Below are positions 16,159-23,098 of a stretch of 64,000 nucleotides of DNA, one piece after another. The position numbers and the translations under genes are program-made. The stretch is from positions 310,001-374,000 of the forward strand of contig JADIZZ010000002.1 of assembly GCA_016704535.1 (NCBI GenBank), read 5' to 3'. Each line of letters opens with the position of its first letter. Positions within the stretch are counted from its first letter, which is position 1. This stretch comes from Betaproteobacteria bacterium. GTDB lineage: Bacteria; Pseudomonadota; Gammaproteobacteria; Burkholderiales; Burkholderiaceae_C. The notes beneath the pieces were generated by a model. It worked only from the letters and a program-made list of their open reading frames with translations. It made no database searches and was not told the DNA's origin.

Positions 16159-17078
16159 GGCCCTTCGGCGCCGCCGGCGCGTTCGTCCAGCGCGCGCTGG
16201 TAGAGCGTGTTGCGCGCCGCACCGGTGAGTTCGGCAGCCAGCGCCACGGCCTGCTTCAGTGGCAGGTCACGCAGCAGCACGCGCAAGGTATGCAGCGTGG
16301 CTTCGGGCAGCGCGCCTTCTTGCGCCACCGCCGCGGGCAGCGCGTGCAGCACGAGCACGAACTCGCCGCGTTCGCGGTGCGCTTCCTGCGCCAGCCAGGC
16401 GGGCAGCTCGGCGGCGGTGCGCGTGACGATGGTCTCGAACTGCTTGGTGAGCTCGCGGCAAAGCGTCACCAGGCGCTGCGGCGCGGCCTCGGCCAGCGCG
16501 GCGCAGAGTTCGGAGATGCGGTGCGGCGCCTCGAACAGCAGCTGCGTGCGGCGATCGGCCAGCACCGTGCCCAGCATACTGCGCCGTTCGCCGCCCTTGC
16601 TGGGCAGGAAGCCGACGAAGCAGAAGGCGGCAGCCCGGGTGTCGCCGGCGACGCTGAGCGCGGCCAGCGCGCTGCTCGGCCCCGGCAGCGGCACGACGGG
16701 AGACCCGGCCGCGACGGCGGCGGCCACCAGCACCGCACCGGGGTCGCTGACGGCCGGCGTGCCGGCGTCGCTGACATAGGCCACGCGCTGCCCCTGCTGC
16801 AGCCGCGCCAGGACCGCTTGCGCCGCAGCTTGCTCGTTGTGCGCGTGCAGCGCCAGCAGCGGCTTGTGCAGGCCCAGGTGGTTGAGCAACTGCGCCGCCA
16901 CGCGTGTGTCCTCGCAGGCCACGGCGTCGACGAGACCCAGCACGTGGATGGCGCGCAGCGTCAGGTCGGCCAGGTTGCCGATGGGCGTGGCCACCACGTA
17001 GAGTGTGCCGGCCGGGTGCGATTGGTGGCCGGTGGCCAGCAGCGCGGCGCGGTGAAGGGGGGAGGGGTCGATGTTCAC
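16155..17078 (-). CDS. rsmI: 16S rRNA (cytidine(1402)-2'-O)-methyltransferase
   Basis: A 307-residue SAM-dependent enzyme methylating the ribose of C1402 in 16S rRNA. Key motifs are GTLYVVATPIGNLADLTLRA at the N-terminus, ACEDTRVAAQLL, YVSDAGTPAVSDPG and the fold's VVPLPGPSSALAAL. The start is a GTG at 17078 with GGA upstream; no in-frame ATG fits. The gene faces yraN, and their start codons overlap by 8 bp (17071-17078). In E. coli the same neighbourhood is rsmI (yraL), lpoA, yraN, diaA, dolP; here lpoA is missing. Confidence 0.93.
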   Translation of the reverse strand: MNIDPSPLHRAALLATGHQSHPAGTLYVVATPIGNLADLTLRAIHVLGLVDAVACEDTRVAAQLLNHLGLHKPLLALHAHNEQAAAQAVLARLQQGQRVAYVSDAGTPAVSDPGAVLVAAAVAAGSPVVPLPGPSSALAALSVAGDTRAAAFCFVGFLPSKGGERRSMLGTVLADRRTQLLFEAPHRISELCAALAEAAPQRLVTLCRELTKQFETIVTRTAAELPAWLAQEAHRERGEFVLVLHALPAAVAQEGALPEATLHTLRVLLRDLPLKQAVALAAELTGAARNTLYQRALDERAGGAEGP

Positions 17079-17505
17079 GAGGTTCCGGGGCGCCGGCAAG
17101 GCGGGCAGGGCAGACGCGGCGTCCGCCCCGCCAGAAGGCGCCGCCAGCACCAAGGCCCGTGGCGACGCCGCCGAGTCCCGCGCGCTGGCCTGGCTGCAGG
17201 CGCGCGGGCTGCAACTGGTCGAGCGCAATTATCGGGTCGCGCGCGGTCCTTCAGCGCGCGGCGGAGAGATCGACCTCGTGATGCGTGACCGCGACGGCAC
17301 GCTGGTCTTCGTCGAGGTACGCCAGCGCCGCAGCCGCGGCCACGGCGGCGCGGCTGCCAGCGTCACGGCGACGAAGCAACGACGATTGGTCCACGCCGCG
17401 CAGCACTTCCTGCTGCGCTTTGCGGCGCCACCGCCTTGCCGTTTCGACGTGCTGGCGCTCGAAGGCGACACCGTCGAGTGGCTTCAGGCTGCCTTCGATG
17501 CCTGA
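17071..17505 (+). CDS. yraN: UPF0102 family protein YraN, nuclease-like fold
   Basis: A 144-residue protein, longer than the usual 120 because of a Gly/Ala-rich N-terminal stretch. The conserved core starts at RGDAAESRALAWLQARGLQLVERNYR and contains GGEIDLVMRD and LVFVEVRQRR, the D-ExV pattern of restriction-endonuclease-like folds, followed by a Lys-Gln basic segment. Function is unproven. GGAGG lies 5 bases before ATG 17071. It begins inside the first codons of the divergent rsmI, so neither gene has its own separate 5' region. Confidence 0.9.
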   Translation: MFTRFRGAGKAGRADAASAPPEGAASTKARGDAAESRALAWLQARGLQLVERNYRVARGPSARGGEIDLVMRDRDGTLVFVEVRQRRSRGHGGAAASVTATKQRRLVHAAQHFLLRFAAPPPCRFDVLALEGDTVEWLQAAFDA

Positions 17506-17573
17506 GCCCGGCGGGCGCGATCGACGATGAGTGGGAACCGACGCCGCACACGCCTGTCTTATGATGCATGGCC

Positions 17574-18119
17574 ATGCTCGAACAGCGCATACAGCAGCAA
17601 TTCTTCGAAAGCGCTGACCTGCAGTACCAGGCGGGCGAAGTGCTGGCACGACCCATCGCCGACGCGACCGCGGCACTGCTGGCGGCGCTGACTGCCGGCG
17701 GCAAGGTCATGGTGACCGGCAGCGGTGCCGGCGCCGCGCTGGCGCCTTACGTCGCCCGGCTGCTGACCGGCCGCTTCGAACGTGAACGTCCGCCGCTGGC
17801 CGCGCTGGCGCTCGTGCCCGTCCCGGACGCTGCGCAACAGGTGCGCGCCCTGGGGCTGCCCGGTGACGTGCTGCTGTATATCGACGACGGCGAAGGTCAC
17901 AGCACGATGGTCATTTCGGCCGCTCAGGGCAAGGACATGACCATCGTCGTGCTCGCCGGCCGCGGGGCGCAGGCTTTCGGCGAACTGCTGGCCGAGACCG
18001 ACGTGCTCGTGGCCGTGCCGCAGGAGCGCGCCGCCCGCGTGGCCGAATTGCAGCTGCTGGTGCTGCACTGCCTTTGCGATGCCCTCGATTTCCAACTGAT
18101 GGGAGACCAAGCGTCGTGA
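17574..18119 (+). CDS. SIS-domain protein, DiaA/GmhA family
   Basis: About 181 residues forming a sugar isomerase (SIS) domain. GGKVMVTGSGAGAALAPYVARLL corresponds to the usual GNGGSA-A-QHF signature but is altered, and the sequence continues with TGRFERERPPLAALAL, a segment strongly conserved in DiaA. Position between yraN and a dolP-type gene matches E. coli diaA, whose product binds DnaA and times replication. The changed loop suggests it is not an active sedoheptulose-7-phosphate isomerase. ATG 17574 or 17568 can serve as start; neither has a clear ribosome site. Its stop overlaps the next start (GTGA). Confidence 0.85.
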   Translation: MLEQRIQQQFFESADLQYQAGEVLARPIADATAALLAALTAGGKVMVTGSGAGAALAPYVARLLTGRFERERPPLAALALVPVPDAAQQVRALGLPGDVLLYIDDGEGHSTMVISAAQGKDMTIVVLAGRGAQAFGELLAETDVLVAVPQERAARVAELQLLVLHCLCDALDFQLMGDQAS

Positions 18120-18784
18120 ACCTGGCTCGATGGACTACTTCCGTGGCGGCGGTCGCCCTGCTCGGCAGCGCGCTGGCCGGCTGTGCGCCGCTGCTGGTGG
18201 GCGGCGCCGTGGTGGGCGGCAGCCTCATCGCCACCGATCGCCGCACGCCGGGCATCCAGCTCGAGGACGAAGGCATCGAGACGCGTGCCAGCAGCCGCGT
18301 GCGTGAACTGGCCACGCTGGGCAACGTCACCGTCACCAGCTACAACCGCAGCGTGCTGCTCACCGGCGAGGTGCCTGGCGCGGCCGAGAGGGCCGCCGTA
18401 GAGCAAGCTGTCGCCAAGGTCGAGAACGTCAAGGCGGTGATCAACGAACTCGGGGTCGGGCCCAGCAGCAGCCTCGGGTCCCGTTCCACCGACGTTTTCC
18501 TGGCCAGCAAGGTGAAGGCCACCCTGGTCGACGCCAAGGACGTGCACGCCAACGCCTACAAGGTGGTGGTTGAGCGCGCCGTCGTCTACCTGATGGGCCG
18601 CGTGACCGAGCGCGAAGCGGCGCGCGGCACCGAGCTTGCGCGTTCGGTGTCGGGTGTCCAGAAGGTCGTGCGCGCGCTCGAGATCCTCACCGAGCAGGAG
18701 CTGGCGGCGCTGGGCAGCGCACGCTCGGCGGCCACGCCTTCGCCGGCATCCGCGCCGGGAAGCGTGCCACCACCGACGCGATAG
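18116..18784 (+). CDS. dolP: BON-domain outer-membrane lipoprotein, DolP (YraP) type
   Basis: A 222-residue lipoprotein. The signal peptide ends in the lipobox LAGC with Cys23, followed by Ala, favouring outer-membrane sorting. Two BON domains follow, about residues 60-120 and 135-200 (the repeated VKAVINELGVG and VVRALEILTE ends mark them). E. coli DolP supports outer-membrane integrity. The mature protein ends in a Pro/Ala/Ser tail. The start is GTG 18116 overlapping the diaA-type stop; an upstream ATG at 18074 would add residues before the signal peptide and is rejected. The gene order places it as the last gene of the yraN-diaA-dolP transcript. Confidence 0.9.
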   Translation: MNLARWTTSVAAVALLGSALAGCAPLLVGGAVVGGSLIATDRRTPGIQLEDEGIETRASSRVRELATLGNVTVTSYNRSVLLTGEVPGAAERAAVEQAVAKVENVKAVINELGVGPSSSLGSRSTDVFLASKVKATLVDAKDVHANAYKVVVERAVVYLMGRVTEREAARGTELARSVSGVQKVVRALEILTEQELAALGSARSAATPSPASAPGSVPPPTR

Positions 18785-18810
18785 CGCACGGCCCGGCGGC
18801 GCGGGGCTGC

Positions 18811-19710
18811 TCAGGCCGACTTGAGTCGGCGGATCAGGCTCGAGGTGTCCCAGCGCTGCCCGCCCAGGGCCTGCACTTCGGCGTAGAACTGGTCGACGAG
18901 AGCCGTCACCGGCAATTGCGCGCCGTTTCGGCGTGCCTCGTCCAGCACCAATCCGAGGTCCTTGCGCATCCAGTCGACGGCGAAGCCGAAGTTGAACTGG
19001 TCGGCCAGCATCGTCTTGCCGCGGTTGTCGAGTTGCCAGCTCTGCGCTGCCCCCTTTCCGATGACGTCCAGTACCAGCGGCATGTCCAGCCCGGCGCGCT
19101 GCCCGAAGGCGATGGCCTCGGCCAGTGCCTGCACCATGCCCGCGATGGCCACCTGGTTGACCATCTTCGCCAGCTGCCCCGCGCCGGCCTCGCCGATGCG
19201 CGTGACGGCGCGCGCGTAGCTCAGCGCCACCGGCTTCATGGCCTCGAACGGCGCGGCATCGCCGCCGCACATCACGGTGAGCATGCCGTTGACGGCACCG
19301 GCCTCGCCGCCCGAGACGGGTGCGTCGATGAAGTGCAGACCTAGTGAGCGCGCGGCGCCGTGCAGTTCACGCGCCACTTCGGCCGAAGATGTGGTGTGAT
19401 CGACGAAGACGGCGCCGGGCGTCATGCCCGCGAAGGCGCCGTCGGCGCCCAGCGTCACGGCGCGCAGGTCGTCGTCGTTGCCGACGCAGCTGAAGACGAA
19501 CTCGGCGCCTGCCGCGGTCTCGCGCGGCGTGGTCGCGGCACGGCCGCCGCAGGCGATCGTCCAGTCGTTCGCCTTCGCCGCGGTGCGGTTGTAGACCGTG
19601 ACGGCGTGCCCGGCTCGCGCGAGGTGCCCCGCCATCGGATGGCCCATGACGCCCAGACCGAGGAAGGCGACGCGGCGCGGGGGAGTAGCTTCGTAGGTGC
19701 GGTTGCTCAT
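18811..19710 (-). CDS. NAD(P)-dependent beta-hydroxyacid dehydrogenase (3-hydroxyisobutyrate dehydrogenase family)
   Basis: A 299-residue cytoplasmic enzyme. The Rossmann motif VAFLGLGVMGHPMAGHLARAGH opens the protein, then VYNRT at the end of strand 2, a pattern compatible with NADP. The substrate motif FIDAPVSGGEAGAVNG near residue 120 and the catalytic lysine in GAGQLAKMVNQ near residue 170 are intact. Family members reduce or oxidise 3-hydroxyisobutyrate, tartronate semialdehyde or succinic semialdehyde. Given the glyoxylate genes far upstream, tartronate semialdehyde is possible, but they are 16 kb away and this is only a guess. Confidence 0.9.
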   Translation of the reverse strand: MSNRTYEATPPRRVAFLGLGVMGHPMAGHLARAGHAVTVYNRTAAKANDWTIACGGRAATTPRETAAGAEFVFSCVGNDDDLRAVTLGADGAFAGMTPGAVFVDHTTSSAEVARELHGAARSLGLHFIDAPVSGGEAGAVNGMLTVMCGGDAAPFEAMKPVALSYARAVTRIGEAGAGQLAKMVNQVAIAGMVQALAEAIAFGQRAGLDMPLVLDVIGKGAAQSWQLDNRGKTMLADQFNFGFAVDWMRKDLGLVLDEARRNGAQLPVTALVDQFYAEVQALGGQRWDTSSLIRRLKSA

Positions 19711-19781
19711 GCCCGCAATGCTGCCATGGAGTAGCGCATGGTCATCGCCGGCAAGGCACTGCCTTCAACCAAGGCCTTGCA

Positions 19782-19860
19782 CGGAACCGGCTCCGCCGGG
19801 CCGTCGCAAGAGTCCCCTTGGGGGGTGGCGTAGGCGCGCAGCGCCGCAGCCTGGGGGCTC
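19782..19860. repeat. Intergenic GC-rich repeat (copy 2 of 3)
   Basis: Begins GGAACCGGCTCCGCCGGGCC, then CCCCTTGGGGGG, GCGCAGCGCCGCAG and a CCTGGGGGC end, the same module order as 12855-12925. It ends two bases before the pilU stop codon. Confidence 0.65.
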
Positions 19861-19862
19861 CA

Positions 19863-20999
19863 TCACACCATCTTCATGTGCTCGGTGCCAGCGGACAGGT
19901 CGCTGCTGCGCGCACGCTTGCTCTGCAGCTTGATCTGCAGGCGCAGGTCGTTGACGCTGTCGGCGTTGCGCAGCGCGTCCTCGTAGCTCACTGCGCCGCT
20001 CTCGTAGAGGTCGAACAGGCTCTGGTCGAAGGTCTGCATGCCGAGTTCGCGGCTGCGCTTCATCAGTTCCTTGATCTCGCTGACCTCGCCCTTGAAGATC
20101 AGGTCGCCCACCAGCGGCGTGTTGAGCAGGATCTCCACCGCCGCGATGCGGCCGCGGCCCTGTTCACGCGGCAGCAGGCGCTGGCTCACCAATGCCTTGA
20201 GGTTCAGCGACAGGTCCATCAGCAGCTGCTGGCGCCGCTCTTCCGGGAAGAAGTTGATGATGCGGTCGAGCGCCTGGTTCGAGCTGTTGGCGTGCAGCGT
20301 GGCCAGGCAGAGGTGGCCGGTTTCGGCGAACGCGATGGCGTGGTCCATGGTCTCGCGGTCGCGGATCTCGCCCATCAGGATGACGTCGGGCGCCTGGCGC
20401 AACGTGTTCTTCAGCGCCGCTTCCCAGCTGTCGGTGTCGATGCCCAGTTCACGCTGCGTGACGATGCAGTTCTTGTGCGGGTGCACGAATTCCACCGGGT
20501 CTTCCACCGTGATGATGTGGCCGAAGCTGTTCTCGTTGCGGTGGTCGACGATGGCCGCCAGCGAGGTGCTCTTGCCCGAGCCGGTGGCGCCGACGAAGAT
20601 CACCAGCCCGCGCTTGCTCAGGCTGACTTCCTTCAGCACCTTGGGCAGGTTCAGCCCGTCGATGGTGGGCAGCGTGGCCGGGATGGTGCGGAAGACCAGG
20701 CCCACGTTGCCCTGCTGCACGAAGGCATTCACGCGGAAGCGCCCCACGCCCTGCGGGCTGATGGCGAAGTTGCACTCCTTGGTCCGTTCGAACTCGGCAC
20801 CCTGCTTGTCGTTCATCACCGCGCGGGTGAGGGCCAACGTGTGCTGGCCGGTCAGCGGCTGCGGGCTCACCTTGGTGACCTTGCCGTCCACCTTGATGGC
20901 CGGCGGGAAGTCGGCGGTGAGGAAGAGGTCCGAGCCGTTGCGGCTGACCATCAGCCGCAGCAGGTCGTTGACGAACTTGGATGCCTGGTCGCGTTCCAT
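19863..20999 (-). CDS. pilU: Type IV pilus retraction-accessory ATPase PilU
   Basis: A 378-residue member of the PilT/PilU secretion ATPase group. Walker A is GATGSGKSTSLAAI, the Asp box lies in HIITVEDPVEF, Walker B is VILMGEIRDRET and the His box is HLCLATLHANSS. It is longer at the C-terminus than PilT and ends in a charged tail, as PilU proteins do. It works with PilT at the inner-membrane base of the pilus to drive retraction. The start is 4 bp past the pilT stop, so pilT-pilU form one operon. The catalytic motifs are complete. Confidence 0.95.
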   Translation of the reverse strand: MERDQASKFVNDLLRLMVSRNGSDLFLTADFPPAIKVDGKVTKVSPQPLTGQHTLALTRAVMNDKQGAEFERTKECNFAISPQGVGRFRVNAFVQQGNVGLVFRTIPATLPTIDGLNLPKVLKEVSLSKRGLVIFVGATGSGKSTSLAAIVDHRNENSFGHIITVEDPVEFVHPHKNCIVTQRELGIDTDSWEAALKNTLRQAPDVILMGEIRDRETMDHAIAFAETGHLCLATLHANSSNQALDRIINFFPEERRQQLLMDLSLNLKALVSQRLLPREQGRGRIAAVEILLNTPLVGDLIFKGEVSEIKELMKRSRELGMQTFDQSLFDLYESGAVSYEDALRNADSVNDLRLQIKLQSKRARSSDLSAGTEHMKMV

Positions 21000-21003
21000 G
21001 GTC

Positions 21004-22047
21004 CTACCCTGGGAAGTTTTCCGGGATCTTCGCTTTGCTGCGCGCTTCGGCCGGCGAAATGATGTTGCGTCGCACCAGGTCCGCCAGGTTCTGGTCCAGC
21101 GTCTGCATGCCCAGGCTCTGGCCGGTCTGGATCGACGAGTACATCTGCGCGATCTTGTTCTCGCGGATCAGGTTCTTGATCGCCGAGGTGGCGATCATGA
21201 TCTCGTGCGCCGCCACCCGCCCGCTGCCGTCCTTCAGCTTGCACAGCGACTGCGAGATCACCGCCACCAGCGATTCGCTCAGCATCGCGCGCACCATCTC
21301 CTTCTCGGCCGCCGGGAAGACGTCGACCACACGGTCGATGGTCTTGGCGGCGCTGCTGGTGTGCAGGGTGCCGAACACGAGGTGGCCGGTCTCGGCTGCA
21401 GTGAGTGCCAGGCGGATGGTCTCCAGGTCGCGCATTTCACCGACGAGGATGGCGTCGGGGTCCTCGCGCAGTGCGCTGCGCAGCGCGTTGGCGAAGCTCA
21501 GCGTGTGCGGGCCCACCTCGCGCTGGTTGATCAGGCACTTCTTGCTTTCGTGCACGAATTCGATCGGGTCTTCCACCGTCAGCACGTGGCCGTACTCGTT
21601 TTCGTTGAGGTGGTTGACCATCGCCGCCAGCGTCGTGCTCTTGCCCGAACCCGTGGGGCCCGTGCACAGCACCAGGCCGCGCGGTTTCAGCGACAGCTCG
21701 GCGAAGACCTTGGGCGCGCCCAGTTGTTCCAGCGTCAGGATCTTGCTGGGAATGGTGCGGAACACCGCGCCGGCGCCACGGTTCTGGTTGAAGGCGTTGA
21801 CGCGGAAACGTGCCAGACCCTGGATCTCGAACGAGAAGTCGCACTCCAGCGTGTCTTCGTAGTGCTTGCGCTGGGCGTCGTTCATGATGTCGTACACCAT
21901 GTCGTGGACCGACTTGTGGTCCAGTGCCTCGACGTTGATGCGCCGCACGTCGCCGTGCACCCGGATCATCGGCGGCAGGCCGGCCGAAAGGTGCAGGTCG
22001 GAGGCCTTGTTCTTGACCGAGAAGGCCAGCAGTTGGGTGATGTCCAT
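21004..22047 (-). CDS. pilT: Type IV pilus retraction ATPase PilT
   Basis: A 347-residue hexameric motor ATPase that depolymerises type IV pili and powers twitching. It starts MDITQLLAFSVKNKASDLHLSAG, the classic N-terminal PAS-like domain. Walker A GPTGSGKSTTLAAM, the Asp box HVLTVEDPIEF, Walker B AILVGEMRDLET, the His box HLVFGTLHTSS and the C-terminal AIRNLIRE-type motif (here SAIKNLIRENK) are all present. It is divergent from the PLP-homeostasis gene, the usual arrangement in beta- and gamma-proteobacteria. Confidence 0.96.
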   Translation of the reverse strand: MDITQLLAFSVKNKASDLHLSAGLPPMIRVHGDVRRINVEALDHKSVHDMVYDIMNDAQRKHYEDTLECDFSFEIQGLARFRVNAFNQNRGAGAVFRTIPSKILTLEQLGAPKVFAELSLKPRGLVLCTGPTGSGKSTTLAAMVNHLNENEYGHVLTVEDPIEFVHESKKCLINQREVGPHTLSFANALRSALREDPDAILVGEMRDLETIRLALTAAETGHLVFGTLHTSSAAKTIDRVVDVFPAAEKEMVRAMLSESLVAVISQSLCKLKDGSGRVAAHEIMIATSAIKNLIRENKIAQMYSSIQTGQSLGMQTLDQNLADLVRRNIISPAEARSKAKIPENFPG

Positions 22048-22120
22048 GGGGGGGCGTGGGCGCCGCTTGAGCGCAGGTCAGAATGCAGCGCTCGTGACTG
22101 CGCGGGCTCTCGAAAGGATT

Positions 22121-22813
22121 ATGGTCAGCATCGGAAGCAACCTGCAAGAAGTGAAGCGGCGCATGGCCGTCGCCTGCAGCCATGTGGGCCGACCTGCCAA
22201 CAGCGTCACGCTTCTGGCGGTCAGCAAGACCTTTGGCCCCGAGGCGGTGCGTGCCGCACAGGCCGCCGGGCAGCGGGCCTTCGGCGAAAACTATGTCCAG
22301 GAAGGGCTGGCGAAGATCGAGGCCCTGGCCGATCTGCGTGCGCAGCTGCAGTGGCATCTGATCGGCCCGCTGCAAAGCAACAAGACGCGCGCCGTGGCCG
22401 AAGCTTTCGACTGGGTGCACTCGGTCGACCGGCTGAAGACCGCCGAACGCCTGGCCGCGCAGCGCCCGCCGGGTCTGCCGCCGCTGCAGCTGTGCCTGCA
22501 GGTGAACATCAGCGGCGAAGCCAGCAAGAGCGGTGTTGCGCCCGCCGACGTGCCAGCGCTGGCCGCCGCCGTGGCGGCGCTGCCGCGTGAGCGCGTGCGG
22601 CTGCGCGGGCTGATGGCCATACCCGAACCTGCCGCCACGCTGCAGGCGCAGCGCGCCCCGCATGCCGCGCTGCATGCGCTGCTGCAGGCGCTGAACGCGG
22701 GGGGCCTGGCGCTGGATACGCTGTCCATGGGCATGAGCGCCGACCTCGAAGCCGCCGTGGCCGAGGGCGCGACGATCGTTCGCGTGGGCAGCGCGATCTT
22801 CGGCGCACGCTGA
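22121..22813 (+). CDS. PLP homeostasis protein, YggS/PLPBP family
   Basis: A 230-residue single-domain fold-type III protein that binds pyridoxal phosphate without catalysing a reaction and controls vitamin B6 and amino-acid balance. The PLP lysine lies in LLAVSKTFGPEA near residue 36. The family motifs FGENYVQEG, WHLIGPLQSNKTR and the C-terminal LSMGMSADLEAAVAEG with VRVGSAIFGAR are intact. AAAGGA lies 4 bases before ATG 22121. It starts 73 bp from pilT in the opposite direction. Confidence 0.94.
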   Translation: MVSIGSNLQEVKRRMAVACSHVGRPANSVTLLAVSKTFGPEAVRAAQAAGQRAFGENYVQEGLAKIEALADLRAQLQWHLIGPLQSNKTRAVAEAFDWVHSVDRLKTAERLAAQRPPGLPPLQLCLQVNISGEASKSGVAPADVPALAAAVAALPRERVRLRGLMAIPEPAATLQAQRAPHAALHALLQALNAGGLALDTLSMGMSADLEAAVAEGATIVRVGSAIFGAR

Positions 22814-23098
22814 CAAGGGCAGTCGGCGCGGAGCCCGACCCCCCGTGGCGCGCCGCGGCACGGCATCGAGAGTCGGAAAAGCGCCAAAAACGCCCGCTGT
22901 TGCGCGGCTGACATCTGCTCACAGGTTGCAGATCGTTGCGACAATGGCGCCAGACCGGAAAGCAGGGGTGGCACACAGTCAGCTGCGGTTCCGGGTGGCA
23001 GTGCGGGGGTGGCTTCAGGGCCGGCCGCCAGGCCAAGAGACCAGATCAATGTTCACGCTGCGCCGCACGCGCAGCACATGCCACCCCATGGAGCTGAC

